DNA of 64,000 nucleotides from Paenibacillus sp. PCH8 (GCF_002968835.1 NZ_PKQK01000001.1:2728001-2792000); one strand, 5' to 3'; counted from the stretch's first letter, positions 8,330-17,721 are shown. Numbers and translations: made by a program. The notes: a model not told the origin generated them from the sequence alone.

Positions 8330-9826
8330 ATGAATCGTATTGACGAAATTATCTGGCAAAGAAACAAATTGGTGAGTTACATGCTGTGGGCCATTACAGC
8401 GATTAGCGCGGGCATTACCCTGATCGTCCCGGATTTATGGCTGTCGACTCTCATTTCGATTGTGGTGTCTGCGGCAATTACCATCTGCAATTTCACCAAG
8501 AAAGGTATTCATGTCATCCCATGGGTTGTGACAGTAGCTGTGATCGCAAGTGGAGTATATGTAAGTCGTGACGGCATTAATGCGGTACAAGGCATTCTTA
8601 TTATTACGCCTTTGCTGTTGTATCCAAACAACAAGCACTATAACATTGCTTTCTCAGCAATGCTTACTTATTTTGCAGTATTACTCGTTCTGGTGTCTTC
8701 GGCTAATATCCAGCTTCTTTTTGCTGATTTGATTAATGTCGCTATGTATATTGTGACAGGCATTATCATGATTTCGGTATCCCGTGTGAATAAGAAGCTG
8801 TTCCAGGATAGTGAGTCACGTCGCATGCAAGTAGAGGATTCCCGCGCCAGAGTGGAAACGATGCTGGAACGTGTGAAAGTGTCGGTAACGGGTCTTTCTC
8901 GCTATACGGATCAATTGAAGCAAAAAGTAGTTGCCACAGGTTCTATTACCAATGAAGTAACACTTGGATTCAGTGAAGTTGCCAAAGGCGTCGAGTTCCA
9001 AGCGACCAGTGTAGCTGAAATCTCCGAGTCCCTGTCTATGTCTGATCGACATATCAAGGATGTTGCGTCCTATTCCCAGCAGATGAAAGAGCTGTCTGCG
9101 AGTATGGCAACGAGCACGCAAACCGGGAGCGCACAGATGGATCAATTGAACGTACAGATGAAAGAGTTATATGAGACGATCAACGCAACAGCCAATGACA
9201 TGCGACAGTTTAACGAGGAAAGTGAGTCTATGACACTGATGCTGAACAGCATATCGGATATTGCAAGTCAGACGAACTTGCTTGCGCTCAATGCAGCGAT
9301 TGAAGCAGCTCGTGCAGGTGAACATGGACGTGGATTCGCCGTTGTATCCGAGGAAGTTCGCAAATTGGCGGAAAGCTCGGGTCGGTCTGCCAGTGATATT
9401 ACAACGATTCTGTCTCGATTGAAAGGGCAGACCCAGGCTTTGACGGATCGATTCGAACGAATTCGTCTCTCACTGCAACAAGGTAGAAACAGTGTGCAAA
9501 CAGCCGAGGAAGTGTTCCGTACAATCAACAGTAATTCCCAGCATGTACTGGGTCAGGCCACAGATATTGAGAGCAGCTCGGCAACGATGAAGGAATCTTC
9601 CACCAGAGTTGTGAATGAGATTTCCGAGATTTCGAGTGTGACGGAGCAATCCAGTGCAGCGACAGAAGAGATTCTGGCGAGCATGGAAGAGCAACGTAAT
9701 CTGACACAGACGATGGTAGAGAGCTTTGGGGAACTGGAGCAACTGATTGTGGATCTGAATGAATTGGTCTCGGAACATCAGGCATCTTCCAGTGAGAATG
9801 AAGAGAAACTAGATGCTCGTTCTTAG
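8330..9826 (+). CDS. Methyl-accepting chemotaxis protein with multi-pass N-terminus
   Basis: A 498-residue chemoreceptor-like protein. The N-terminal about 155 residues form five or six membrane segments joined by very short loops, so there is no large extracellular ligand domain. No clear HAMP domain is seen. The cytoplasmic part is a coiled-coil signalling domain with the hairpin tip [20 protein letters not shown], followed by [20 protein letters not shown], which binds CheA/CheW. A membrane-embedded sensor of this kind may respond to membrane state, energy or hydrophobic ligands (inference). It is monocistronic: a sigma-D-like element lies upstream and a terminator follows. GGACGGGG lies before the ATG. 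Confidence 0.9.
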   Translation: MNRIDEIIWQRNKLVSYMLWAITAISAGITLIVPDLWLSTLISIVVSAAITICNFTKKGIHVIPWVVTVAVIASGVYVSRDGINAVQGILIITPLLLYPNNKHYNIAFSAMLTYFAVLLVLVSSANIQLLFADLINVAMYIVTGIIMISVSRVNKKLFQDSESRRMQVEDSRARVETMLERVKVSVTGLSRYTDQLKQKVVATGSITNEVTLGFSEVAKGVEFQATSVAEISESLSMSDRHIKDVASYSQQMKELSASMATSTQTGSAQMDQLNVQMKELYETINATANDMRQFNEESESMTLMLNSISDIASQTNLLALNAAIEAARAGEHGRGFAVVSEEVRKLAESSGRSASDITTILSRLKGQTQALTDRFERIRLSLQQGRNSVQTAEEVFRTINSNSQHVLGQATDIESSSATMKESSTRVVNEISEISSVTEQSSAATEEILASMEEQRNLTQTMVESFGELEQLIVDLNELVSEHQASSSENEEKLDARS

Positions 9827-9894
9827 GCAGTCGTTGTGCCTATGGATCCCTTGTCGGCTTAATGATGCAAAAGTTGGTTCTTAAATAATAAGCG

Positions 9895-9935
9895 AAGTCC
9901 GTCAGTACGCAATTACATGCTGGACGGACTTTTTG
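9895..9935 (+). terminator. Intrinsic terminator after the chemoreceptor
   Basis: The arms AAGTCCGTC and GGACGGACTT flank a partly paired loop and are followed by TTTTT. Confidence 0.85.
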
Positions 9936-10068
9936 CTGTCTGAGTATAACTTGAAACTTACATTAATTCCAATAAAGTGTTACATAGAACATGCAAGGAA
10001 TCCATACGCAAGACGGCGAATATCGAACATCACTCATTGAACACCGAACACGTATTCCAGTCCGCTAA

Positions 10069-10434
10069 TTACATATGCTCGGCGAGCTGTACCTCGAAGC
10101 CGTCCGGGTCCGCGATATACATGAAACGCAGATAGGAATTGGGCTGGATCGGTCCGCGCAATATCGGAATATCAATTTCTGCCAAACGCTCCATGGCCTC
10201 TTCCAGTGACCGTACTTCATAACCGATGGACACACCAGCCTCCGGTTTAAGAACAGTTTCGTTGCCCTCAATCAGTTCCAGCTGGGGTTCGTTTTCAGTG
10301 CCTAGCATGGCAATCTGCCGCCCACGACTCTCGAATCTACGCTGAATCGGAAGCCCTAGTTTGTTATGGTAGAACTGAAGTGAAGCTTCGAGATCGCGTA
10401 CACGCAGCGTAATCCAGTTTAGTTTGATCAACAT
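10069..10434 (-). CDS. VOC (glyoxalase/bleomycin resistance) family protein
   Basis: A 121-residue protein with one vicinal-oxygen-chelate module pair. It starts LNWITLRVRDLEASLQFY, has QIAMLGTENEPQLELIEG in the middle and ends RFMYIADPDGFEVQLAEH, where the final E/Q region is the usual metal-ligand strand. Family members include glyoxalases, dioxygenases and antibiotic-binding proteins. The substrate here is not predictable. AGGAGA lies nine bases before the ATG. The gene is divergent from the xylanase gene and not obviously in an operon. Confidence 0.88.
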   Translation of the reverse strand: MLIKLNWITLRVRDLEASLQFYHNKLGLPIQRRFESRGRQIAMLGTENEPQLELIEGNETVLKPEAGVSIGYEVRSLEEAMERLAEIDIPILRGPIQPNSYLRFMYIADPDGFEVQLAEHM

Positions 10435-10639
10435 GAGTGAATCTCTCCTAATTGTTTTTATTCATTAACGCCATTAACGGTACATCCATTATACACGAAG
10501 CAAGAACAGGTACCCACTCCTTATGAGCAAATGAAGAACCTTATTTCCAGTTGGACTAAATCCATCATTTATCAGGACTAATCCGGTAGTTCTATCTTTT
10601 TGCCGAAAATAAAATTGAAATATTTAACATAATTATATA

Positions 10640-10667
10640 TGTAAGCGTTATTTAATTGTAATATAAT
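10640..10667 (+). promoter_or_regulatory. Candidate cre site and -10 box for the xylanase gene
   Basis: TGTAAGCGTTATTT (10640-10653) matches 12 of 14 positions of the CcpA cre consensus TGWAANCGNTNWCA and would cover the -35 region of a perfect TATAAT at 10662-10667. This suggests catabolite repression of xylanase. No good -35 hexamer is visible. Confidence 0.45.
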
Positions 10668-10691
10668 ACGATTAAACGAAGGAGGAATGAA

Positions 10692-13382
10692 ATGAAGACT
10701 TTTGGAAAATGGAGTTCGATTCTGCTCGCAACGATGCTGGTTATGACAGTAATTCCGTTTCAACAGACCGCTTATGCACAAAAAGAGGAGAACGAGCAGA
10801 CGATTGCCTTAGAAACAACAGCCGTTTCCAAACAGGAGGTGTATGGTTTGAATGCCGACTTTGAGGACGGCACGCTTCAGGGCTGGGTTCCACGTATTGG
10901 TAGTGAAAAGTTGACTGTATCACAGCAGGAGGTACACGAAGGTAAATACAGCATGTTGGTTGCTAACCGTGAGCGCTCATACCATGGACCAATGCTGCCC
11001 ATGAAGGATTTGTTAAAGCCCAATGTTACGTATGAAATTTCAGTGTATGTCAAACTTGCAGAAAAACCTGCCACAGATCAAACGATTCAACTCACGGCAT
11101 ACAAGAAGAATGGGGCAGAGAGCTGGAACATGCTGGACAAGGTTACGATCACCAAAGACGAATGGCAGAAGTGGCACAGAATTTCGGCTAAATTCCAGTA
11201 TAGCGATAATCCTGCGGAACTAAACTTGTTTATCGAAACTCCCTATCTATCCGAGGATACGGTAGATACATTGTCATTTTATGTGGATGATGTAACCGTT
11301 ACCGAAGCGGGGGCACTGGTTATTGAGGCAGATATCCCTTCCTTGCAAGATCTGTATCAGAGTGACTTTCCCATAGGAGCGGCCGCATATCGCTGGCAGT
11401 TGGAAGGTGCCTATGGACAATTGTTGTCCAAACATTTCAATAGTTTAACGGCAACGTATGAGATGAAACCGAAATTCATTTCTCCTTCCAAAGGGGTGTA
11501 TGAGTTTGAAGCAACAGACCAATATGTACTATTTGCAGAAAAACATGGCATGGGAGTACGTGGGCATGCCTTGTTGTGGCATATTGATGCAGCAGAGTGG
11601 ATGTTGAAGGATGACCAGGGCCAACCAGCAAGCAGGGAACTGCTGTTGAGCCGGATTAAAGACTACGTTGAAAGGGTTATGACCCGGTATAAAGGCAAAA
11701 TCTATGCTTGGGACGTAGTCAATGAGGCGATTGCAGACAGCAATGGGGATGCCAACGGATTGCGTAAAAGTCCGTTCTATGAGCTGATTGGTCCGGACTA
11801 TGTTGAGAAGACCTATGAATTCGCACGGGCTGCCGACCCGGACGCCAAATTGTATTATAACGAATACTTTACAGAAATCCCTGAAAAAAGAGAGCACATG
11901 TATCAACTGGTCAAAAAGTTGAAGGAGAAAGGGCTGGTTGACGGTGTAGGCCTGCAATCCCACTATAACCTCGAATCTCCACCCATTGAAGAGATTGAAA
12001 AAACAATCAATCTGTTTGCTGATCTTGGACTGGATATCCAAATTACCGAGCTTGATGTAGATAGCGGTATTCCTTTTGGCGAAAAGATGTCCGAAGAAGT
12101 TGCAGTGAAACAGGCCTATCGGTATAAGGAGCTGCTTGATCTGTATCAAAAACATAGCGATGTCATCTCTTCGGTGACCTTATGGGGATTACAGGATGAG
12201 AAATCATACAACAATCAGGCCATGTTGTTTGATTCTGCTCTGCAGGCCAAACCAGCCTATTGGGGACTTGTTGACGAATCAAACTTGCCTGTATTGACCC
12301 AAAGGGCAGTAACGTTGTCTGAAACACCGAATACCAAGGCACCCAAACAAGACTTAGTTTGGGGCAAGGCCGTATCCACATCACTAAAAGGTACTTCAGG
12401 TTCGGCTGCGTTCCGTACGCTGTGGGACAAGAATAACCTCTATTTTTTGATTGATGTTCAGGATACCAACAAACATTTGAACGACAAGGTGGAGCTGTTT
12501 GTTGATCTGAACAATGGCAAGACACCTGTTTATGAAGCAGATGACCGGCATATCACAATAACTCGTTCAGGTAAAACAACAGGGGCCAAGCTTTATTCAT
12601 ATCGCGTCCGTGAAGTGACGGGCGGATATCAGGTTGAAGTGGCCCTGCCGTGGGTCGATGTACCAGGCGCTCTTGCGCGTGAGGTAGGTCTCGATGTCCG
12701 GGTGACGAATGGAGGCACTAACGGGACCGATCAGAATTCTATTCTATACTGGAATGATCGCACGCATTCCCAAGCACAGGATACGAGCAAATATGGCGTA
12801 ATTCATCTTGCCAATATGCCCAAATCCGCCAATGTAACACAAGGTACAATAACGATTGACGGGAATAAGGATGTCCTATGGGACAAGGTTGCACCATTCA
12901 AGGTCAGCTCGTTAGATCAAAGCGAGGGAGCGACAGCGGAGGCTCGTGCGATGTGGTCTGGTCAAGATCTGTACCTCCTGATTGATGTGACTGATCCCCA
13001 GATTATTACAGACAACATTAATCCTTGGGATCAGGATTCTGTGGAGATTTTCCTGGACGAAAACCATCAACGAACCCCTTTTTTTCAATATGATGATGCC
13101 CAGTTTCGCATCAGTGCGGAGAATGTGGCTACTTTTGCAGGTAGTGCTTCTCCGAGACGTCTGGAAAGTGCTGTGAAGAAAACAGCTAAAGGGTATCAGG
13201 TGGAGGCCAAGATCCAGTTGCAATCTCTTATGCCAAAGTCAGGGAGTGTAATCGGGTTCGAGCTTCAGATTAATGATAATCAAGGAAATGGCAATAAAAG
13301 TGCAGCAAAGTGGAATGACGTGACCAATGAAAGCTGGCGGAACACTTCCCAATATGGAATATTAACGTTCTCCAAGAAGTAG
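10692..13382 (+). CDS. Secreted modular GH10 endo-1,4-beta-xylanase
   Basis: An 896-residue secreted xylanase. Order of parts: signal peptide to about residue 29 (ending TAYA-QK); a CBM22/CBM4_9-like module, about 50-200 (NADFEDGTLQGWVPRIG); the GH10 barrel, about 215-545; then two CBM9-like modules, about 560-725 and 730-896, each with ALW/VDLN and 'EIFLDENH'-type strands. The proposed acid/base is Glu345 in WDVVNEAI and the nucleophile is Glu453 in ITELDVD. RGHALLWH is also present. There is no SLH anchor, so it should be released. GGAGGAATGAA precedes the ATG. It is probably under catabolite control through the cre-like site upstream and is monocistronic. Confidence 0.95.
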   Translation: MKTFGKWSSILLATMLVMTVIPFQQTAYAQKEENEQTIALETTAVSKQEVYGLNADFEDGTLQGWVPRIGSEKLTVSQQEVHEGKYSMLVANRERSYHGPMLPMKDLLKPNVTYEISVYVKLAEKPATDQTIQLTAYKKNGAESWNMLDKVTITKDEWQKWHRISAKFQYSDNPAELNLFIETPYLSEDTVDTLSFYVDDVTVTEAGALVIEADIPSLQDLYQSDFPIGAAAYRWQLEGAYGQLLSKHFNSLTATYEMKPKFISPSKGVYEFEATDQYVLFAEKHGMGVRGHALLWHIDAAEWMLKDDQGQPASRELLLSRIKDYVERVMTRYKGKIYAWDVVNEAIADSNGDANGLRKSPFYELIGPDYVEKTYEFARAADPDAKLYYNEYFTEIPEKREHMYQLVKKLKEKGLVDGVGLQSHYNLESPPIEEIEKTINLFADLGLDIQITELDVDSGIPFGEKMSEEVAVKQAYRYKELLDLYQKHSDVISSVTLWGLQDEKSYNNQAMLFDSALQAKPAYWGLVDESNLPVLTQRAVTLSETPNTKAPKQDLVWGKAVSTSLKGTSGSAAFRTLWDKNNLYFLIDVQDTNKHLNDKVELFVDLNNGKTPVYEADDRHITITRSGKTTGAKLYSYRVREVTGGYQVEVALPWVDVPGALAREVGLDVRVTNGGTNGTDQNSILYWNDRTHSQAQDTSKYGVIHLANMPKSANVTQGTITIDGNKDVLWDKVAPFKVSSLDQSEGATAEARAMWSGQDLYLLIDVTDPQIITDNINPWDQDSVEIFLDENHQRTPFFQYDDAQFRISAENVATFAGSASPRRLESAVKKTAKGYQVEAKIQLQSLMPKSGSVIGFELQINDNQGNGNKSAAKWNDVTNESWRNTSQYGILTFSKK

Positions 13383-13415
13383 AAGGAACAACCTGGTATT
13401 ATATTATGAAAAACC

Positions 13416-13448
13416 ACAAAAAGCTGCCGAGATGATTCTCGGCAGCTT
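13416..13448 (-). terminator. Intrinsic terminator after alkaline phosphatase
   Basis: Perfect 12-base arms AAGCTGCCGAGA and TCTCGGCAGCTT (13421-13448). The T tract is present on the minus strand, so it serves the phosphatase gene and could partly serve the xylanase gene. Confidence 0.85.
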
Positions 13449-13479
13449 AACGTGTTGTTTAATTCTGAGGGATCTTTAT

Positions 13480-15132
13480 TTATTGAATCAAATCTACGGC
13501 ACCTTGCGGTACGAAAGCGTCAATACCGTTATACACAATCACACCTTCAAGTGCAGTTTTCTTGCCATTCACGAGTGCAACATTTTTATAGATTTGCAGT
13601 TCAAGCTTGGTGTTGCCTTTGGTCACAAGAATCTTTGGATTTTTGGCATCTGTCAAATCCAGTTTGTACGTTGCGCCTCTGGCAGTGAATGCCTGTTTGG
13701 CAGGGACAAACAATTGTTTGCTCACGCTGTTCAGATCCAGATCCAGTACACGAGCGATATACTTGGCTACATCTGTATTGTCGATTACGCCGAATGGACG
13801 GTCATTGTTGGGCGCATACGTGTACAACACGACATCTCCACCTGTATGACCGCCGGTTGTCCAGCCGATCCCTGCACGTTTGCTGATCATTGGACCGATT
13901 GCATAGTTAAGACTGCCTGGCTCGGCCGCTTTAATTGTGGCGATCTCCTCGGAAGTCAGGTCCGTAATGCCATAGTATTGTTTCATAACTGCTTTGATGT
14001 TCGTGCGCTTGGCATTCAGCTTCGCTTCTACGCCTTCGCCTGTGAGCTTGGCCTTTTTCAAAGGTCCGATAAATGTGGACAACGGCTCTTTGTCATATGT
14101 GCCAGTTGTTGCGTTATTACCAATCGTGAGCCCTCCATTACCATGGTCCGTCACAGCTACAACGGCAGTCTCTCCATCCGCTTTGGCAAAATCCATGGCA
14201 ACTTTAACGGCATCATCAAAAGCCAGCACGTCACTGATAATACCAATCGGATCATTGGCATGAGCTGCCCAGTCCACTTTGCTGCCTTCGACCATCAGGA
14301 AGAAACCGTCCTCGTCTTTGGACAGAACTTCAATGGCTTTGGATGTCATCTCGGCAAGGCTTGGCTGCTTCGCAGGATCACGATCCATATTGTAAGACAT
14401 GCCTGCAGGTGCGAACATGCCCCATAGTTTGTTTGAATCGGACGCTTTCATCGCGGCTGGTGTAGTCACGTAATCGTAACCCAGTGCCTTAATGGAGGAA
14501 ACCAGATTTTCCCCGTCTTTGCGTCCGGCTGGCTCAAGGTATTTGCTGCCTCCACCCAACACAACATCCATGCCATTGTAGACTTGTTGTTTGCTAAGTG
14601 CATCATAGTTTTTACGATCCGGATAGTGGGCAGAGAAGTCCGCTGGTGTGGCATGCATAATCTCGGATGTGGCTATAATGCCGGTTGCTTTACCAGCGAG
14701 TTTGGAAGCTTCCAGTACGGAAGCGATCGGTTTTCTTGCGTCTCTAGGCGCAATCGCTTTCTGCCCAGGCATCGTAGCCTTGTCCGGTAATACGCCGACA
14801 TAACCTGTATGGGATTTGTAACCTGTCGCAAAGGCCGTTCCGGCAGGAGCCGAGTCCGCAATCGGCGCATCTGCAGAGTGTGTACGAACCATGCCACTTG
14901 CCATGGAGTCCAGCGTCAGGGACGAGCCTTTATACCAACGAGCCAGAGCAGTAGCGTCGTTAGCCATGCCGTCAGGAATCAGAATAATGACATTTTTAAT
15001 CGGTGATGCAGATGTCGTTGAGGTGGTGTCTTCCACAGCCCAGGCTACACTGCTTCCTCCGAGCGTAGCCGTAACAATCGTTGTCACCGCGAGCATCATT
15101 TTGGCTGCACGGACATTGAACCGGTTTAACAT
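13480..15132 (-). CDS. Secreted alkaline phosphatase
   Basis: A 550-residue phosphomonoesterase releasing phosphate outside the cell. It has an N-terminal signal peptide (MLNRFNVRAAKMMLAVTTIV, ending near SVAWAVED). IILIPDGMA is the first metal-binding strand. The serine nucleophile lies in the DSAPAGTAFATG motif. Other metal ligands are in FLMVEGSKVDWAAHAND, VAVTDHGNGG and the late GGHTGGDVVLY histidine. A C-terminal beta-rich extension of about 90 residues follows the catalytic core. AGGAGG lies before the ATG. Upstream hexamer repeats look like a PhoP-binding array, so phosphate starvation should induce it. Which B. subtilis paralogue it equals is unclear. Confidence 0.94.
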   Translation of the reverse strand: MLNRFNVRAAKMMLAVTTIVTATLGGSSVAWAVEDTTSTTSASPIKNVIILIPDGMANDATALARWYKGSSLTLDSMASGMVRTHSADAPIADSAPAGTAFATGYKSHTGYVGVLPDKATMPGQKAIAPRDARKPIASVLEASKLAGKATGIIATSEIMHATPADFSAHYPDRKNYDALSKQQVYNGMDVVLGGGSKYLEPAGRKDGENLVSSIKALGYDYVTTPAAMKASDSNKLWGMFAPAGMSYNMDRDPAKQPSLAEMTSKAIEVLSKDEDGFFLMVEGSKVDWAAHANDPIGIISDVLAFDDAVKVAMDFAKADGETAVVAVTDHGNGGLTIGNNATTGTYDKEPLSTFIGPLKKAKLTGEGVEAKLNAKRTNIKAVMKQYYGITDLTSEEIATIKAAEPGSLNYAIGPMISKRAGIGWTTGGHTGGDVVLYTYAPNNDRPFGVIDNTDVAKYIARVLDLDLNSVSKQLFVPAKQAFTARGATYKLDLTDAKNPKILVTKGNTKLELQIYKNVALVNGKKTALEGVIVYNGIDAFVPQGAVDLIQ

Positions 15133-15193
15133 GAATGCATCCTCCTAAAATAGATGAATAGTTTGGTATCCAAAACCCAGTGTATACAACAAA

Positions 15194-15232
15194 TGCTAAA
15201 CCAATGTATGAAATGGATTAACTATATGTAAA
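15194..15232 (-). promoter_or_regulatory. Candidate PhoP-binding (Pho box) array
   Basis: Read on the minus strand, four hexamers spaced exactly 11 bases apart resemble TTAACA: TTTACA (15227-15232), TTAATC (15216-15221), CATACA (15205-15210) and TTAGCA (15194-15199). This is the arrangement PhoP dimers use in Bacillus, and it lies 62-100 bases before the alkaline phosphatase start. Confidence 0.6.
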
Positions 15233-15360
15233 ATTTACGATTAATGAAGGGTGCTGGAATACAGGTAACTGGACAAAATGAGGATCACTCTTGTATGTTA
15301 AGGAGAAAATCAGATTCGGGAATGACCCGTGTCTAATGATCGGCTTTGAGGTGGTTTGTA

Positions 15361-16974
15361 ATGAAAGAATGGTCAGAAGCCATTCAGTGGTGGAACAAAA
15401 ATCAGGTGAAGCTCATGGACATTCGTCATCTGGTCTTGAAGCCGGGACAGGTGCTTGAGCCGTATGTTCTGCCAGCCCATGCTTTTTTGCTGATGGTCAG
15501 AGGAGAAGCCATTATTCATTTTGGCAAAGAAAAGCTCAGGTCCACCCAGACGCAGGTTCTGCATGGTGGCAAAGGCACAACTATACATATCCATTGTCTG
15601 GATATCCCCTTGGAATATTATCTGATTTTATATAAACCCCAGCCAAGCTTCGCTGGTACCGACCAGCCGAGAGTGGAGATCGTTCAACAGGATTATACAT
15701 TTTCCTGGCAGCAGTATCATTTTGCAGCAACATATCCACTGTCTCTAATTCCCCTATTGGAGAGAATGCATGAATGCTGGGCAAGCGGCGAAGAATTGGA
15801 CAGGCTGCAGGTCACTGGACTGTTGTATCAGTTTGTATACGAACAGTTTCGTCAATGGAAGCTGGCGCGTGAGCAGATGGTTGAACCTCCAGAACTGGCC
15901 GAGCAGATTGCAGCTTACATTCAGGAGCACTACGCGCATCCCGTGTCCATGGAGGATATGGCGGCCCAATTTCATTACAGCAGTCACTATCTGGCACGGG
16001 TATTCAAGCGCAAATTTGGATGCAGTCCGATGGATTACGTCATTCAAACCCGGATGAACCGGGCCAAAGTATTGCTGACAGAGACAGAGGCTCAGGTTCG
16101 TGATGTGGCAGAAAGCGTCGGATATAAAGATCTGTACTACTTTAGTCGAATCTTCAAACGAACGATAGGAGAGACCCCCACTCAATATAAAATGCACAGC
16201 CATCTGCTTAAAGGTTCAAATCGTACCAACAAGAAGTCAGAATCGTTCATTGCTGGAGATCTCGCACAACGCTATATTGGTAATAACGATAATCATTATC
16301 AATACAACACTTGGAGCGTGAATGACTTGAATGTTCGTTTTAAGCCTACTTTGGCGGTCAGTTTATTATTTAGTTTATCTTTGCTATTAGCGGCTTGCGG
16401 TGGAGGGGCCGATCCACAGTCAACAGCAAATGAAGATGTTTCACTGCCTGCAACCAAAATGTATACCGACGCATCGGGGAGAACGGTTGAGATTCCAGCC
16501 CAATCTGCCAAACCGGTTGTGATCACATATGGTGGGTATTTGCTTCCACTCGGAATGAAGCCGGCGGGAGCCAACAAGGAGACGTTGGATCTGTACCCTG
16601 AAGAGATGGCTAATGTGCCGGATATCGGATCAGGAACGGGTAACGTAGAAGTGGTCTCGGATCTGGAGCCAGATCTGATCATCGTACCGGATTACACAAG
16701 TACGGAAGTGATCGGCACTTATGAGAAAATTGCGCCGACGATCACGGTAGCCTGGGGCGGTGACCCGGATGTCATCAACACCTTGAGAACGATGGGCGAG
16801 ATTATGGATCGGAAAGAGGAAGCTGAGAAATGGATTACTACCTTTGAAGATAAATTGAAGGGGATTCGGGATGAACTGAACATCAATATTGAACCGGGAA
16901 CCACGGCCATGTCCTTCGTCATCTATAATAAGGAGGTATTACTTGGGGGGAGGGCGGCACATTGGGCAAGCTGA
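15361..16974 (+). CDS. AraC regulator fused to siderophore-binding lipoprotein domain (frameshifted 3' end)
   Basis: One open frame of 537 residues joins two proteins. Residues 1-280 are an AraC regulator: a cupin-like sensor, then two helix-turn-helices (SMEDMAAQFHYSSHYLARVF; VRDVAESVGYKDLYYFSRIF). A linker translates a Fur box (NDNHYQY), then FKPTLAVSLLFSLSLLLAAC reads as a lipoprotein signal with lipobox Cys346. A FecB/FhuD-like ferric-siderophore-binding domain follows and is cut at residue 537 by a frameshift in a G run at 16945-16950. ATG 15361 has GAGGTGG upstream. An internal TTG at 16327 has GGAG ten bases upstream and could start the lipoprotein alone. It resembles Btr-type regulators in outline. 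Confidence 0.85.
   Translation: MKEWSEAIQWWNKNQVKLMDIRHLVLKPGQVLEPYVLPAHAFLLMVRGEAIIHFGKEKLRSTQTQVLHGGKGTTIHIHCLDIPLEYYLILYKPQPSFAGTDQPRVEIVQQDYTFSWQQYHFAATYPLSLIPLLERMHECWASGEELDRLQVTGLLYQFVYEQFRQWKLAREQMVEPPELAEQIAAYIQEHYAHPVSMEDMAAQFHYSSHYLARVFKRKFGCSPMDYVIQTRMNRAKVLLTETEAQVRDVAESVGYKDLYYFSRIFKRTIGETPTQYKMHSHLLKGSNRTNKKSESFIAGDLAQRYIGNNDNHYQYNTWSVNDLNVRFKPTLAVSLLFSLSLLLAACGGGADPQSTANEDVSLPATKMYTDASGRTVEIPAQSAKPVVITYGGYLLPLGMKPAGANKETLDLYPEEMANVPDIGSGTGNVEVVSDLEPDLIIVPDYTSTEVIGTYEKIAPTITVAWGGDPDVINTLRTMGEIMDRKEEAEKWITTFEDKLKGIRDELNINIEPGTTAMSFVIYNKEVLLGGRAAHWAS
16287..16301. promoter_or_regulatory. Fur box inside the AraC-lipoprotein frame
   Basis: CGATAATCATTATCA matches the Fur 15-mer TGATAATNATTATCA at 14 of 15 positions. 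It lies 26 bases before the candidate internal start (TTG 16327) of the lipoprotein part and is itself in frame, coding DNHYQ. Confidence 0.75.
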
Positions 16975-17273
16975 TCTACCAGGATTTCGGATTTGATATG
17001 CCTGAACAGTACAAAGCTTATGCGGATGGTGGAACCGTGCTCTCATTGGAGAAGCTGGCAGATAAACCTGCAGATTACTTCTTCACCCAGATGGATGATG
17101 AAGAGATGGAGCAGATGATGGAACTATTCAAGGAGCCAGTATATCAAAGTATTCCTGCGATCAAAAATCATCGAATCATTAATGTGTCTCGGAACTATTG
17201 GAATTATGGACCGTATCTGGTCGACAAGGGGCTGGATAGTTTAATTGAGCAAGTGAGCAAGTTGCAGAAATAG
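16951..17273 (+). pseudogene. Out-of-frame 3' part of the siderophore-binding domain
   Basis: About 105 residues (GGTLGKLIYQDFGF to IEQVSKLQK) complete the C-terminal lobe of the siderophore-binding domain encoded upstream, but in another frame. Adding one G to the six-G run at 16945-16950 would give a continuous LLGGEGGTLGKLIYQ. There is no ribosome site of its own, and the only nearby start is a TTG at 16962. It is therefore the tail of a frameshifted gene, due to a real mutation, slippage or an assembly error. Confidence 0.85.
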
Positions 17274-17322
17274 AGACCATTTCATTTAACAGATGTGGTG
17301 CCAAGCTACGTAATATGCAGGC

Positions 17323-17356
17323 CAGGTCATGGGTGAATTCACCTATGGCCTGTTTT
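17323..17356 (+). terminator. Intrinsic terminator after the AraC-lipoprotein gene
   Basis: A fully paired 15-base stem, from CAGGTCATGGGTGAA and TTCACCTATGGCCTG with two G-U pairs, followed by TTTT. The region from here to 17560 shows no gene. Confidence 0.85.
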
Positions 17357-17561
17357 GTTATATGGTCGGTTCTGTATGGTATCGGAATTGTAGGTTGAGC
17401 TTCCATTAAGCTGACTGAGGTGTAGGACAGCAGATATCGAGGGGGTGAGCGACAGCAGTCTAGATCAGTATGAAGTAAGTTAAGTTCGAACCTGTATGGG
17501 AATGCGAGTTTTTAATGTTAGATCCCTCACAGATCATATAAAGAGATTTGAAAAAAATGTA

Positions 17562-17590
17562 TTGCGAACGCTTTCATTTTATGCTAACAT
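17562..17590 (+). promoter_or_regulatory. Promoter with overlapping cre site for the carboxylesterase
   Basis: TTGCGA (17562-17567), 17 bases, and TAACAT (17585-17590) preceded by TGC as an extended -10. TGCGAACGCTTTCA (17563-17576) matches 12 of 14 cre positions and covers the -35, as expected for CcpA repression. The transcript would carry a leader of about 420 bases with two RAT cassettes. Confidence 0.6.
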
Positions 17591-17603
17591 CACGATAACA
17601 ACA

Positions 17604-17632
17604 GGATTGTAACCGTAATCAGGGCAAGACCT
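17604..17632 (+). promoter_or_regulatory. RAT antiterminator site 1 (BglG/SacY/LicT type)
   Basis: The 29-base element begins GGATTGTAAC and ends GGGCAAGACCT, the conserved ends of ribonucleic antiterminators bound by BglG-family proteins (SacY/LicT type). It starts 13 bases after the -10 hexamer, exactly as in the third RAT at 29961. Confidence 0.75.
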
Positions 17633-17686
17633 GTTCCAGTTCACTCGTTGGTTTCGTCATTATCAAACGATTGATTGCGCCTTTTT
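17621..17686 (+). terminator. Leader terminator 1, overlapping RAT 1
   Basis: AGGGCAA (17621-17627), inside RAT 1, can pair with TTGCGCCT (17675-17682) with one bulged base, followed by TTTTT. Overlap with the RAT fits mutually exclusive folding. The stem is weaker than that of cassette 2. Confidence 0.55.
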
Positions 17687-17721
17687 AAAGTAATAGTAAG
17701 CCTACCTCATGTATTTTCTCA

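Noticed and set aside
11529..12155. 208-codon minus-strand frame
   Set aside because: It is antisense within the GH10 catalytic domain, without start signals.
13432..14427. 331-codon open frame on the plus strand
   Set aside because: It is antisense to the alkaline phosphatase gene, whose catalytic motifs are intact. No promoter, ribosome site or family features.
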